This document shows positions 54,374 through 64,000 of a stretch of DNA of 64,000 nt, piece by piece. Source of the DNA: Actinobacteria bacterium UBA4426 (GTDB taxonomy: Bacteria; Actinomycetota; Actinomycetes; S36-B12); assembly GCA_002390705.1 (NCBI GenBank), contig DGQA01000031.1, forward strand, positions 24,309-88,308. Direction: 5' to 3'. A program made the position numbers and the translations under genes. The first letter of the stretch is position 1; each line of letters begins with the position of its first letter. The notes beneath the pieces were generated by a model. The model was given only the letters and a program-made list of their open reading frames with translations. It ran no database searches and was not told where the DNA came from.

Positions 54374-54649
54374 TTACTTCCAGCGAGTGGCTAAACCAAA
54401 ACCAACCATTATGAAAGCAAACCCAATTCCTACATTAACCAGGGCGTTGAGGTCCCCGCCCACCGAGTTCATAAACGGAACGTCAGGTCCAGCGACGTAG
54501 AAGACCACCAGGTAGGCCAATCCAATGACGAAAGATGCAACCATGGTCGGAGCTAGCCAGGCAGGGGACCCAAACTGCGCGACTTTACGCTCACCCATTG
54601 GCTGCTCGGGCGTGTAGGCGTTCTTCTTACGTCGTTTGGACTCTGGCAC
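54374..54649 (-). CDS. crgA: Cell division protein CrgA
   Basis: 91 residues with a basic N-terminal tail (MPESKRRKKNAYTPEQ) and two membrane segments, ending in GFGLATRWK, all typical of CrgA. CrgA bridges FtsZ and FtsI/PBPs at the septum of actinobacteria. The GTG at 54649 has a GGGAGAG SD. It is divergent from the amidotransferase gene and near pknB, as for Rv0011c. Confidence 0.95.
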   Translation of the reverse strand: MPESKRRKKNAYTPEQPMGERKVAQFGSPAWLAPTMVASFVIGLAYLVVFYVAGPDVPFMNSVGGDLNALVNVGIGFAFIMVGFGLATRWK

Positions 54650-54741
54650 CGGTCTCTCCCTAAGGTTATTTCGCGTTCAGTTAAACCTAATTCACGCGCA
54701 CTGCCGTTTTGGCGTAACCATAGCCTGCCATACTCCTCCCC

Positions 54742-57241
<2,500 letters not shown>

Positions 57242-57322
57242 AAGCCCTCCTTACGGTAGATCATGTCACACCTAAGTCACCCAGCATTCTCACGCACTCA
57301 CCGGAAAACGTGACAATTCCAT

Positions 57323-58768
57323 TCAACTTCCTAAGACTGCTTTCATTACCTCTTTAGCAATTGGGGCAGCCAAACCATTTCCACTCACCTCGGCCAACCC
57401 ACTTTCTTCAATCACAACCGCAACCGCAACTTTTGGTGCTGCAGCTGGCGCAAATGAAATAAACCAAGCAACAGATGGTGAGTCATTGCCGGTTTGAGCT
57501 GTCCCAGTCTTCCCGGCAACCCGGACTCCAGCAATTTGGGCATTACTGCCCGTACCGTTCTCCACTACGTTCACCAACATTTCGGTCAGCGAGAGGGAAT
57601 TACTGGGCTTAAGGGCATCTTCAAATTGAGTTGGCTCAGTTGTTTGCAGAATAGAAAGATCCGGCCCACGGATTTCCTGCACCAAGTACGGGTTCATTGT
57701 TCGACCACTGTTACCAATTGATGCGGCCACCATGGCCATCTGCAAAGCGGTTGCCCTCACCTCAAACTGACCAATTGCCGAGAGTGCAGTTTGCGGGGCG
57801 TCAGGATCCTGTGGGAACAGGGAAGTTGCTGCCCGCAACGGAATGTTAAAACCAGAATTAAACCCAAACGCTTCGGCTTGATCGCGGATTGCGGCCGCAC
57901 CCAATTCATTTCCCAACCACGCGAATGCGGTGTTACATGAGATCGCAAGAGCTTGACGTAAAGTCACTTTCCCCTCAGGACCACATTCTCTCCCCGTCCA
58001 GTTCCGCAACTTCTTAGATGAGTTAGGCAACTGATACGTCTTCGGGCCAGGCAACAACGAATCGGCCGTAAACCGACCAGACGCGAGTGCAGCCGAGGCG
58101 ACAACAACCTTAAACGTTGATCCTGGGGGGTTGAGGGACACAATGGGGCGATTCAATAATGGCTTGTCAGGGTCGGACTCGAGCTCGTTGTAGTACTCGC
58201 GAATATCCGATGGGTTATGACTGGAAAGACGATTAGGATCAAATGACGGCATTTGCACCGAAGCTAAAATTCTTCCGGTCGCCGGCTCAATCGCCACCAC
58301 CGCACCACGCTTACCTTTAAGGCCTTTAAATGCCGCCTTCTGCGCCGCAGCATTAATTGTGGTGGTTACCGCTCCACCAACGGGTTGCCGCCCGGAGACC
58401 AACTGCTGTACCCGGTCTACTGTGAAAATATCGGCTTTACCATTTAAGATCCGATTCTCGGTGCGTTCAAGCCCCGTCGCCCCATAGACAAGGGAATAGA
58501 AACCGGTTATCGGCGCAAACAACGGGCCGTTGTTGTAATTACGCAGGTACGTCAAGGTGTTACCAGTCTCCAGTGAGCGCGCAACCGGATCAGAAGCAAC
58601 CAGGATCGGTCCACGCTCTCGGTCATATTCAGCCAACAACACCCGTTGATTCCCTGGACGTGAGCGGTAATCGCCAGCGTTAATCACCTGAATCAAAGTC
58701 GCATTGGCGAGCAACGCCAGCAGAAGTAACCCAAAAACAAATGAAAGCCTACGGATCTGTCGAGTCAT
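57323..58768 (-). CDS. pbpA: Class B penicillin-binding protein PbpA
   Basis: The monofunctional transpeptidase partner of RodA. 481 residues with an N-terminal membrane anchor (about 7-27), a pedestal domain, and the transpeptidase domain with STFK (NPPGSTFKV), SCN (AISCNTAFA) and KTGTAQ. The ATG overlaps the rodA stop by 4 bp (ATGA). It is downstream of rodA and upstream of pknB, as in mycobacteria except that pknA is missing. It acts in the periplasm-facing space in septal or elongation synthesis. Confidence 0.96.
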   Translation of the reverse strand: MTRQIRRLSFVFGLLLLALLANATLIQVINAGDYRSRPGNQRVLLAEYDRERGPILVASDPVARSLETGNTLTYLRNYNNGPLFAPITGFYSLVYGATGLERTENRILNGKADIFTVDRVQQLVSGRQPVGGAVTTTINAAAQKAAFKGLKGKRGAVVAIEPATGRILASVQMPSFDPNRLSSHNPSDIREYYNELESDPDKPLLNRPIVSLNPPGSTFKVVVASAALASGRFTADSLLPGPKTYQLPNSSKKLRNWTGRECGPEGKVTLRQALAISCNTAFAWLGNELGAAAIRDQAEAFGFNSGFNIPLRAATSLFPQDPDAPQTALSAIGQFEVRATALQMAMVAASIGNSGRTMNPYLVQEIRGPDLSILQTTEPTQFEDALKPSNSLSLTEMLVNVVENGTGSNAQIAGVRVAGKTGTAQTGNDSPSVAWFISFAPAAAPKVAVAVVIEESGLAEVSGNGLAAPIAKEVMKAVLGS

Positions 58769-60141
58769 GATTGGTTCACCCGTGGGACAACTTGCGTCAT
58801 CGCGTCATCCGGTGAGACTTTCGAAAGATCAGGTCGTCGAGAACGATCCGATATCCGCAGCAATAATGCCAAGATCACCCAGTTGGCAATCAAACTCGAT
58901 CCACCATAAGACAAAAATGGTGTGGTCAATCCGGTCAGTGGGATCAAACCGGTCACACCACCAATAATCACGAATACTTGCAAGGCAAAAGTAATGGACA
59001 ATCCCGCGGCAAGTAATTGGCCGAAACCGTCTCGGCACGTGATCGCGGTTCGTAGACCACGCTCAATCAAAATTGCGTAAAGCAACAAAATCACAAAGAT
59101 GCCAGTTACTCCCAATTCTTCACCCAAGGCCGCAACAATGAAATCGGTGCTCGCAAACGGGACCAGGTTCGGGAACCCTTGACCCAGTCCCGCACCTAAA
59201 ATTCCACCATTAGCCAGCCCATAAATTGATTGCACAATTTGGTATCCGGTTGTATCAGCGTATGACCAAGGGTCAAGCCAGACCGTGACTCGGGCCTGTA
59301 CGTGCCCAAAATTTTCGTAGGCGAAATACGCGCCACCCAGAAACAGGAAGAATCCAATAATTAACCAAGACCTGCGTTGTGTTGCGATATACAACATTGA
59401 AACAAACAGGCCAAAGAAGAGAACTGAGGTGCCCAAGTCGCGTTGGAAAATCAACACACCTAAGGAAATAAACCAAGCGATCACAATTGGACCCAAATCT
59501 TTCGGCCTCGGTAATCCGATTCCCAAAACCTTGGTGCGCACCAAGGCAAGCGAGTCCCGAGTCTTGACCAAATAACCGGCGAAAAAGATCGTGATCAGAA
59601 TTTTTGCAATCTCCGCGGGTTGGAATGAAAAGTCTCCGACCCTGATCCATAATGTTGCACCATTTACCGTTGTGCCAATTACGGGTGCCAGTGGTAACAC
59701 CATCAAAACTAGGCCGATGAGTCCGAAAGTAAAGGTGTAGCGCTGGAGGCGTCTGTGATCTTGCAAAAGTACAAACACCCCACAGAACAAAATTCCCGCA
59801 ATCGCGAACCAGGTGAGTTGCGAATACACATCAGGTGTGGGGAGGGGAGCGTTATTAAGTTCAGCTCGACGTGCATCTGCAACATCAAGTCGGTAAATCA
59901 TGATCAAACCCAAAATTGTGAGCAACGTTCCCACAGGAAGCATAATTGGATCTGCGTATTTTGCTCGAACTCGGACTACCACATGCATTGCCAAAGCGAT
60001 GAGTGCAACGGCACTAATCGTGATCCACAACCGAGGCGGTGTACCTTCACCGGTTGCCCATCCAACCTGCAATGTCCCCAAAATTCCCAGCGCCCACGCA
60101 CACACAAGAAGAACTAATTCAGTGGTGCGTCTACTCTTCAC
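58765..60141 (-). CDS. rodA: Lipid II polymerase RodA (SEDS family)
   Basis: 458 residues, about 12 membrane segments, SEDS glycosyltransferase. Motifs include FQPAEIAKI, RDLGTSVLFFGLF and GLIPLTGLTTPFLSYGGSSLIANW in outline. The GTG at 60141 has GGGGAG upstream and overlaps the pstP stop by 4 bp (GTGA), whereas the longer open frame would run into pstP. Works with PbpA, which overlaps it by 4 bp. Second-to-last step of the phospho-regulated cell-wall operon before pbpA and pknB. Confidence 0.96.
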   Translation of the reverse strand: MKSRRTTELVLLVCAWALGILGTLQVGWATGEGTPPRLWITISAVALIALAMHVVVRVRAKYADPIMLPVGTLLTILGLIMIYRLDVADARRAELNNAPLPTPDVYSQLTWFAIAGILFCGVFVLLQDHRRLQRYTFTFGLIGLVLMVLPLAPVIGTTVNGATLWIRVGDFSFQPAEIAKILITIFFAGYLVKTRDSLALVRTKVLGIGLPRPKDLGPIVIAWFISLGVLIFQRDLGTSVLFFGLFVSMLYIATQRRSWLIIGFFLFLGGAYFAYENFGHVQARVTVWLDPWSYADTTGYQIVQSIYGLANGGILGAGLGQGFPNLVPFASTDFIVAALGEELGVTGIFVILLLYAILIERGLRTAITCRDGFGQLLAAGLSITFALQVFVIIGGVTGLIPLTGLTTPFLSYGGSSLIANWVILALLLRISDRSRRPDLSKVSPDDAMTQVVPRVNQS

Positions 60142-61499
60142 TGCAAACTCCCCGGACACCCTTGTGGGGGAATCAAGGCTAAACAATCCTGTGCTCGAGT
60201 TTCAAGCTCGGTAAAAATACGTTGTGCATCCTCGTAACTTGCAGCGGGAATCCCTTTACTCACCAATTCTTGATCAAATAAAGGTAGCGATCCAACAATG
60301 AGCTCAGAGTCCGAATCAATATTCGAGAGAGAAAAGCCAGCTAGGCTTCCTTGAACACCGTTATAGATCGCTACCGTTCCGGTTCCTGCACTGCCGTTGA
60401 CCGATACGTACCATTGATCTGCCAACCATTGTTGAGTGCCAAATAAAATACCGAACGTAATAGTTGCGACCGCAAGCACCCCAACTGTGTAACCAAATCT
60501 TTTCTTACGCCTCGAACGTCGGCGAATTTTTGCTTCTTGTTCACGTTCCCGGTCGTAAAGCGCCTGCTCGGCGGCAGGGACAATTAGTTCAGCATCAATT
60601 AATGCTTGTGGCGCGGTCTCGGTACCGAAATCAAATGGCGCAGGGGCATCGGGCTTATTAGGGTCTGGTTGTGCATCGTCGGGAAAACGAGTGTTCGGCA
60701 ACTGCAAGCGCACCCGCGGCTCACCCGCTGCACCCACTACCACTGGAGGCGTGAGTGATATTTCGTCATCGGATTCACGTTCAATAACGTCTGCGACAAC
60801 GACGGTTACGTTGTCGGGCGCACCACGTTCAAGGGCCAAGTCAACGAGGCGAGTAACAACACCTGTGGGCTCACCTGAGCTCAGTGAGTACGCGATCTCA
60901 ATGTCACTCAAGACACCAGATAACCCGTCCGAGCACAACAGAAACCGGTCACCCTTACGGGCCTCACGAATCGAAAGATCTGGCTCAACTGGATTCATTC
61001 CATCTAATGCCCTCATCAAAAGTGAGCGCCGTGGATGCACAGCCGCTTCGGCTTCAGTGATTCGACCAGAGTCAACGAGTGTTTGTACGTACGTATGGTC
61101 GTGGGTGAGTTGCTGTAAATCACCGTCACGTAGCAGGTAGGCACGAGAGTCACCCACGTGAACTATCGCTACCCGGCCACCCAGCCAATACAAGCCGGTG
61201 ACAGTCGTTCCCATCCCAGTGAGTTCAGGGTCTTCGGAGATCAACTCCTCAATTGCCTCACCCACTTTGTCGATTGAGTCCGACAGGTAGGTCAAAATGT
61301 CGGCATCGGTCGGAGGATGAACATCAAGGTCTGCAACCGTGGCAACAGCTAAAGCCGATGCGAGTTCACCCGCAGCATGACCACCCATACCGTCGGCGAC
61401 CAACAGCATCCGCGGACCAACATAGCCGGAATCTTCATTACCCTGCCGCACTAAACCCACATCTGATTTAGCCGCGTAGCGCAAACTCAATTGAGACAT
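60138..61499 (-). CDS. pstP: PP2C-family Ser/Thr phosphatase PstP
   Basis: Reverses PknB phosphorylation. 453 residues: a PP2C domain (about 1-240) with GNEDSGYV, VADGMGGHAAGE, GDSRAYLLRDG, LCSDGLSGVL and APDNVTVVVAD; an acidic linker; a basic stretch KIRRRSRRKKR; one membrane segment (about 345-365); and an extracytoplasmic domain with two Cys residues near the C-terminus (DCLALIPPQGC). Metal-binding Asp residues are intact. The ATG lies 5 bp after fhaB. It corresponds to Rv0018c. Confidence 0.96.
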   Translation of the reverse strand: MSQLSLRYAAKSDVGLVRQGNEDSGYVGPRMLLVADGMGGHAAGELASALAVATVADLDVHPPTDADILTYLSDSIDKVGEAIEELISEDPELTGMGTTVTGLYWLGGRVAIVHVGDSRAYLLRDGDLQQLTHDHTYVQTLVDSGRITEAEAAVHPRRSLLMRALDGMNPVEPDLSIREARKGDRFLLCSDGLSGVLSDIEIAYSLSSGEPTGVVTRLVDLALERGAPDNVTVVVADVIERESDDEISLTPPVVVGAAGEPRVRLQLPNTRFPDDAQPDPNKPDAPAPFDFGTETAPQALIDAELIVPAAEQALYDREREQEAKIRRRSRRKKRFGYTVGVLAVATITFGILFGTQQWLADQWYVSVNGSAGTGTVAIYNGVQGSLAGFSLSNIDSDSELIVGSLPLFDQELVSKGIPAASYEDAQRIFTELETRAQDCLALIPPQGCPGSLQ

Positions 61500-61504
61500 T
61501 ACGA

Positions 61505-61996
61505 CTAGTTCTGAATCTGTAGTGTGCTGCGGCCAATACGAAGTGGTGCGCCAACTGGTAAAACGGTTGGCGTCGTAATTCGGGAGCGATCAATCCAAGT
61601 GCCATTCGTTGAGCCCAAATCTTCAACTACCCATGAACCCTCGGATTCATAAATACGAGCATGCCGGCTCGACGCGTAATCATCGTCAATAATGATTGTG
61701 GAATCTGGCGCACGACCCAAAGTTATCTGCGCACCCGCAAGTTCAACAATTGTCCCAACGAGTGGACCGTCAATTACCACAAGCCTATTACCACGAACTT
61801 TTTGTTTTCGAGAAATCTTCGGCGGCTTTGGTGGCTTAGGCTGACGTCCTTGTGACTTTTTCTTAACCCGCCCCGATCCGGTTGAATCTTCTGGCTGGCG
61901 AATATCACGACGTAATACCCACACTGTTAAAAGAACAAACGCCCAAAGAAGCCCCAGGAATGCGAGTCGGACCAAGGTGAGTGCGAGCTCGGACAT
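61505..61996 (-). CDS. fhaB: FHA-domain membrane protein FhaB (FipA-like)
   Basis: 163 residues with an N-terminal membrane segment (about 7-27), a basic Lys-rich linker, and an FHA domain (about 72-160) with LGRAPDSTI, SSRHARI and DLGSTNGTW, which binds phosphothreonine. The mycobacterial counterpart (Rv0019c) links division proteins in response to PknB. The gaps to fhaA (3 bp) and pstP (5 bp) show one operon. Confidence 0.94.
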   Translation of the reverse strand: MSELALTLVRLAFLGLLWAFVLLTVWVLRRDIRQPEDSTGSGRVKKKSQGRQPKPPKPPKISRKQKVRGNRLVVIDGPLVGTIVELAGAQITLGRAPDSTIIIDDDYASSRHARIYESEGSWVVEDLGSTNGTWIDRSRITTPTVLPVGAPLRIGRSTLQIQN

Positions 61997-61999
61997 AAA

Positions 62000-62677
62000 T
62001 CAACCGCTCCGAAAAACCAGCGAGGTCGCCCCGATTTGAACAACCGAACCTTCAACAAGTACGACTTCAGTGATCTGCTCACCATTATGAAATGTTCCAT
62101 TGGTTGAATCTAAATCGCGCAGGTAGGCAGGTGAACCTAAAACAATCTCACAGTGATTACGGGATGCCCCTGGATCCTCAACCCGAATATCAACATCAGT
62201 TCCCCGACCAAGGCGGGTAATTGCCCGAACAAGTGGGTAGGTTCCACCACTTGTTTCAAGCCGGGGCTGCCCAACAACAGCCGACCCACCACCTTGAGTG
62301 GTGACCTCAGCGCGTGCCTCCGAGCGAACCCGGAAGATCCCGGTCTCCAACTCGTCATCCTCACCCAAACTGACAACTGGCGCCCCGAGCAGTGTGTAGC
62401 GTTGCTCACCCGAGGAGTCGGTCACTAGCGTGCCCAGCTCAGTGCTCAATGCATCTTTGAACACGGCCAAACGTCGGTAATCGTGTGAAGAAAGTTCAAT
62501 ATGAAAAATATTGGGAACCACGGTTCGCTCCCGATCGATTACAGCGGCCCGGTCATCCATCTCCCGTTGCACAGCAGATGCGATCTCAACCGGTTGAACT
62601 TCTGCTTTAAAAGCCCGAGCGAATGCGCCACTGACCATTCGGTCTAGTGAGTCCTCAAATCGCTCTAATATTCCCAC
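62000..62677 (-). CDS. fhaA: FhaA: DUF3662 plus FHA domain, short form
   Basis: 225 residues: an N-terminal DUF3662 domain (about 1-115, LERFEDSLDRMVSGAFARAFKAEVQPVEIASAVQREMDD in outline) joined by a short linker to a C-terminal FHA domain (about 145-225; RLGRGTDVDI, ASRNHCEI, DLDSTNGTFHNG). Mycobacterial FhaA (527 residues) has a long disordered spacer that is absent here. FhaA binds the phosphorylated MviN pseudokinase; that partner is encoded at 26590-28179. First gene of the fhaA-to-pknB operon. Confidence 0.94.
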   Translation of the reverse strand: MGILERFEDSLDRMVSGAFARAFKAEVQPVEIASAVQREMDDRAAVIDRERTVVPNIFHIELSSHDYRRLAVFKDALSTELGTLVTDSSGEQRYTLLGAPVVSLGEDDELETGIFRVRSEARAEVTTQGGGSAVVGQPRLETSGGTYPLVRAITRLGRGTDVDIRVEDPGASRNHCEIVLGSPAYLRDLDSTNGTFHNGEQITEVVLVEGSVVQIGATSLVFRSG

Positions 62678-62754
62678 ATGGCGATATTACCTGTAAAGGT
62701 TGGATCCGCCGTGACGCGATCTGTACGCGTGGCGGTAACCTTTCCCAGCATCAC

Positions 62755-62841
62755 GCGCGAGTGGCGGAATAGGCAGACGCGCACGGTTCAGGTCCGTGTA
62801 CTCGAAAGGGTGTGGGGGTTCAACTCCCCCCTCGCGCACCA
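62755..62841 (+). tRNA. tRNA-Leu (CAG)
   Basis: A class II tRNA of 87 nt including an encoded CCA. The acceptor stem is GCGCGAG/CTCGCGC, the anticodon stem CACGG/CCGTG surrounds TTCAGGT (anticodon CAG), and a long variable arm precedes the T arm with loop TTCAACT. It follows fhaA divergently, as leuT does in mycobacteria. Confidence 0.97.
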
Positions 62842-62854
62842 CAGCCAGGTAGAC

Positions 62855-63010
62855 CCACTTCTTTAGCTTCCTGCAATCATCATGAGTGAGTACTCCTGCG
62901 GCTTTGAGGCTACCTAATTTTTCTGATTGGGCGATCTGGTCGTCTGCGCCGGTTGCAGGTGGCGCCGCTTGTTGCCTGGTCGGCGAATTTCCATTGAACG
63001 AACCACCCAC
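62855..63010 (-). pseudogene. SHOCT-domain-like remnant beside tRNA-Leu
   Basis: A frame from GTG 63010 reads a Pro/Ala/Gln-rich stretch and then DDQIAQSEKLGSLKAAGVLTHDD, close to the SHOCT motif (LxxLKxxGVLTxEEF). The match fades at KLKKW and the frame then runs into the complement of the tRNA 3' end. A stop lies just upstream of the GTG, and no membrane part is present. It looks like the truncated end of a SHOCT protein gene, perhaps a leftover of an insertion or deletion at the tRNA. The rest of the gap to 63096 shows only a weak hairpin. Confidence 0.4.
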
Positions 63011-63096
63011 CCGTGTCTAGCAAAAAACTCAGAACATAGATAAAAATACGGATTTCTACAATTTAGGTGTGACGAAAATGGCGACAGCAGGGGCTG

Positions 63097-64000
63097 TTAC
63101 CAGACACGTGCATCCATGACTTGCTCCCGATCTGAAATTAGTCTCAGCGATCCATTCAGCCACAACATGGATACTTTCCGGTTAAGAAAATGATCAGTTG
63201 ATGTGTTTTTACCGACACCACTTCGAAGCGTCCAAGTGGTTCCTGGTGCCAAACAGGTACCCGGATCAAAACGAAAAGTGGTGTTTCCTGTCTCCATTCG
63301 GTATCCGTCAAGACACTGGGTGGTGGCACCGTTGTTGAGTAGGCGCACAAATTGAGTTGCGGCACGGGTTTTTCTTTTTTTCTTTCCAAGGAAAAGTTCA
63401 GAGATGACCACACTGCCTTCAAGGACGTCAAGTTCGCACCCATTAAGGCACGGATATTCACGTGTGAATCGGTAGTTACCGTATCGATCCAGCAGATACG
63501 CAGCGTCTCCCATCAAGTACGGGCCAGTGCCGGGATCGTTATAGATCAAGTGTTTTTTCTTGCCAATAAAAAGTGTCCGTCCATCGGTACCACCGGGAGC
63601 ACCAACACCCGAGCGAATGATCCGGTAGTCCCCGGGACTCAAAATTGAGCCGCCCGGGAAAAGGTAGATGGCAGTGTTACCGGTATCGCGAATCCGCCAA
63701 CCGGACAGATCAATCGAAGTGGCACCAAGGTTACGAACAGTTACCCATTCGTCATTCAACGACTCGGCAGAACGATTGATCCGTAACAGAATATTTGCCT
63801 CAGGTTGTTCATTCACTCCGCACAGGTCTGGATTCCAGATCCCTACTTTTCGTTGTTGCGCCGACTTAATGACTTCGCGGTACAAACTACTCATGGCGGC
63901 TTCGTTAGCGACGGTAAACCAGTGACCCCAGCCGCGCTCAGCCATGGCCCAGGCCAAGTCTTGGTTGTATTCCTGCGAGATTGGATCCCACGCCAGCACG
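63097..64000 (-). CDS. Nuclease/lamin-tail-domain protein, partial (C-terminal part)
   Basis: The frame is open beyond the right edge, so the N-terminus is missing; the GTG at 63999 is internal. About 300 residues are seen. Residues 1-65 resemble the end of a thermonuclease (SNase) domain (YNQDLAWAMAERGWG, SAQQRKVGIWNPDLCG). Two lamin-tail-like beta domains follow (about 70-185 and 190-300), each with a WV-or-FV-type VRLLNNG/VTVRNLGATSIDLSGW pattern and FRFDPGTCLAPG/YLFPGGSILSPG. Such SNase-LTD proteins are usually secreted and occur in actinobacteria. It reads toward tRNA-Leu. Confidence 0.75.
   Translation of the reverse strand, partial: VLAWDPISQEYNQDLAWAMAERGWGHWFTVANEAAMSSLYREVIKSAQQRKVGIWNPDLCGVNEQPEANILLRINRSAESLNDEWVTVRNLGATSIDLSGWRIRDTGNTAIYLFPGGSILSPGDYRIIRSGVGAPGGTDGRTLFIGKKKHLIYNDPGTGPYLMGDAAYLLDRYGNYRFTREYPCLNGCELDVLEGSVVISELFLGKKKRKTRAATQFVRLLNNGATTQCLDGYRMETGNTTFRFDPGTCLAPGTTWTLRSGVGKNTSTDHFLNRKVSMLWLNGSLRLISDREQVMDARVW

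Noticed and set aside
63070..63090. Terminator for the nuclease/LTD gene (ACAGC/GCTGT stem)
   Set aside because: The stem is only 5 bp and the following T-run is weak and displaced.

Overview
This is the chromosomal replication-origin region of a medium-GC actinobacterium (class Actinomycetes). The evidence is the set of actinobacterial marker genes (crgA, DUF5318, DLW-39, dciA, ino1, cwlM, the pknB-pstP-fhaAB cluster), frequent GTG/TTG starts, and gene order that follows the oriC neighbourhood I recall from Mycobacterium tuberculosis. The compact spacing and moderate GC would suit a streamlined free-living (e.g. planktonic) lineage, but that is inference and I cannot name the genus.

Layout: 1-4.7 kb holds sbcC (partial), sbcD and dnaB. 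5-7.9 kb holds a low-molecular-weight tyrosine phosphatase, an unknown membrane protein, a GNAT protein and a DUF805 protein. 8.1-9.7 kb is the rpsF-ssb-rpsR-rplI operon with a leader that can sequester its Shine-Dalgarno (SD) site. 9.9-18.7 kb carries xthA, a FemAB-like ligase and an alanine-racemase-like protein, then GT87, a class A PBP, DUF5318, a PadR regulator and ino1. 18.7-32.3 kb carries an MFS carrier, the CCA-adding enzyme, a DUF6049 protein, murJ, a pseudokinase, an ECF sigma/anti-sigma pair, trxB, trxA and cwlM. 32.3-34.8 kb has a thioesterase, a thiolase and a rhomboid protease. 34.8-51.9 kb is the core origin block: ppiA, tRNA-Ala, DLW-39, tRNA-Ile, rmlA, DUF3566, gyrA, gyrB, dciA, recF, dnaN, oriC, dnaA, rpmH, rnpA, yidD, yidC, jag, rsmG, parA and parB, with two parS sites. 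51.9-62.8 kb has ddl, an aminotransferase, crgA, a pabA/trpG amidotransferase, the cell-wall signalling operon fhaA-fhaB-pstP-rodA-pbpA-pknB, and tRNA-Leu. The right edge enters a secreted nuclease/lamin-tail gene.

Two functions dominate. One is initiation and segregation: oriC with about ten DnaA boxes, DnaA boxes also upstream of dnaA and between parA and parB, plus parS and ParAB. The other is Ser/Thr-phosphorylation-controlled peptidoglycan growth: PknB, PstP, FhaA/B, RodA, PbpA, PonA, CrgA, MurJ with its pseudokinase, and CwlM. Notable departures are: the MurJ-pseudokinase gene is split in two; the conserved N-terminal extension of ParA sits in a separate overlapping frame; pknA is absent; FhaA is short; and the block from ppiA to parB is inverted between cwlM and crgA relative to M. 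tuberculosis.
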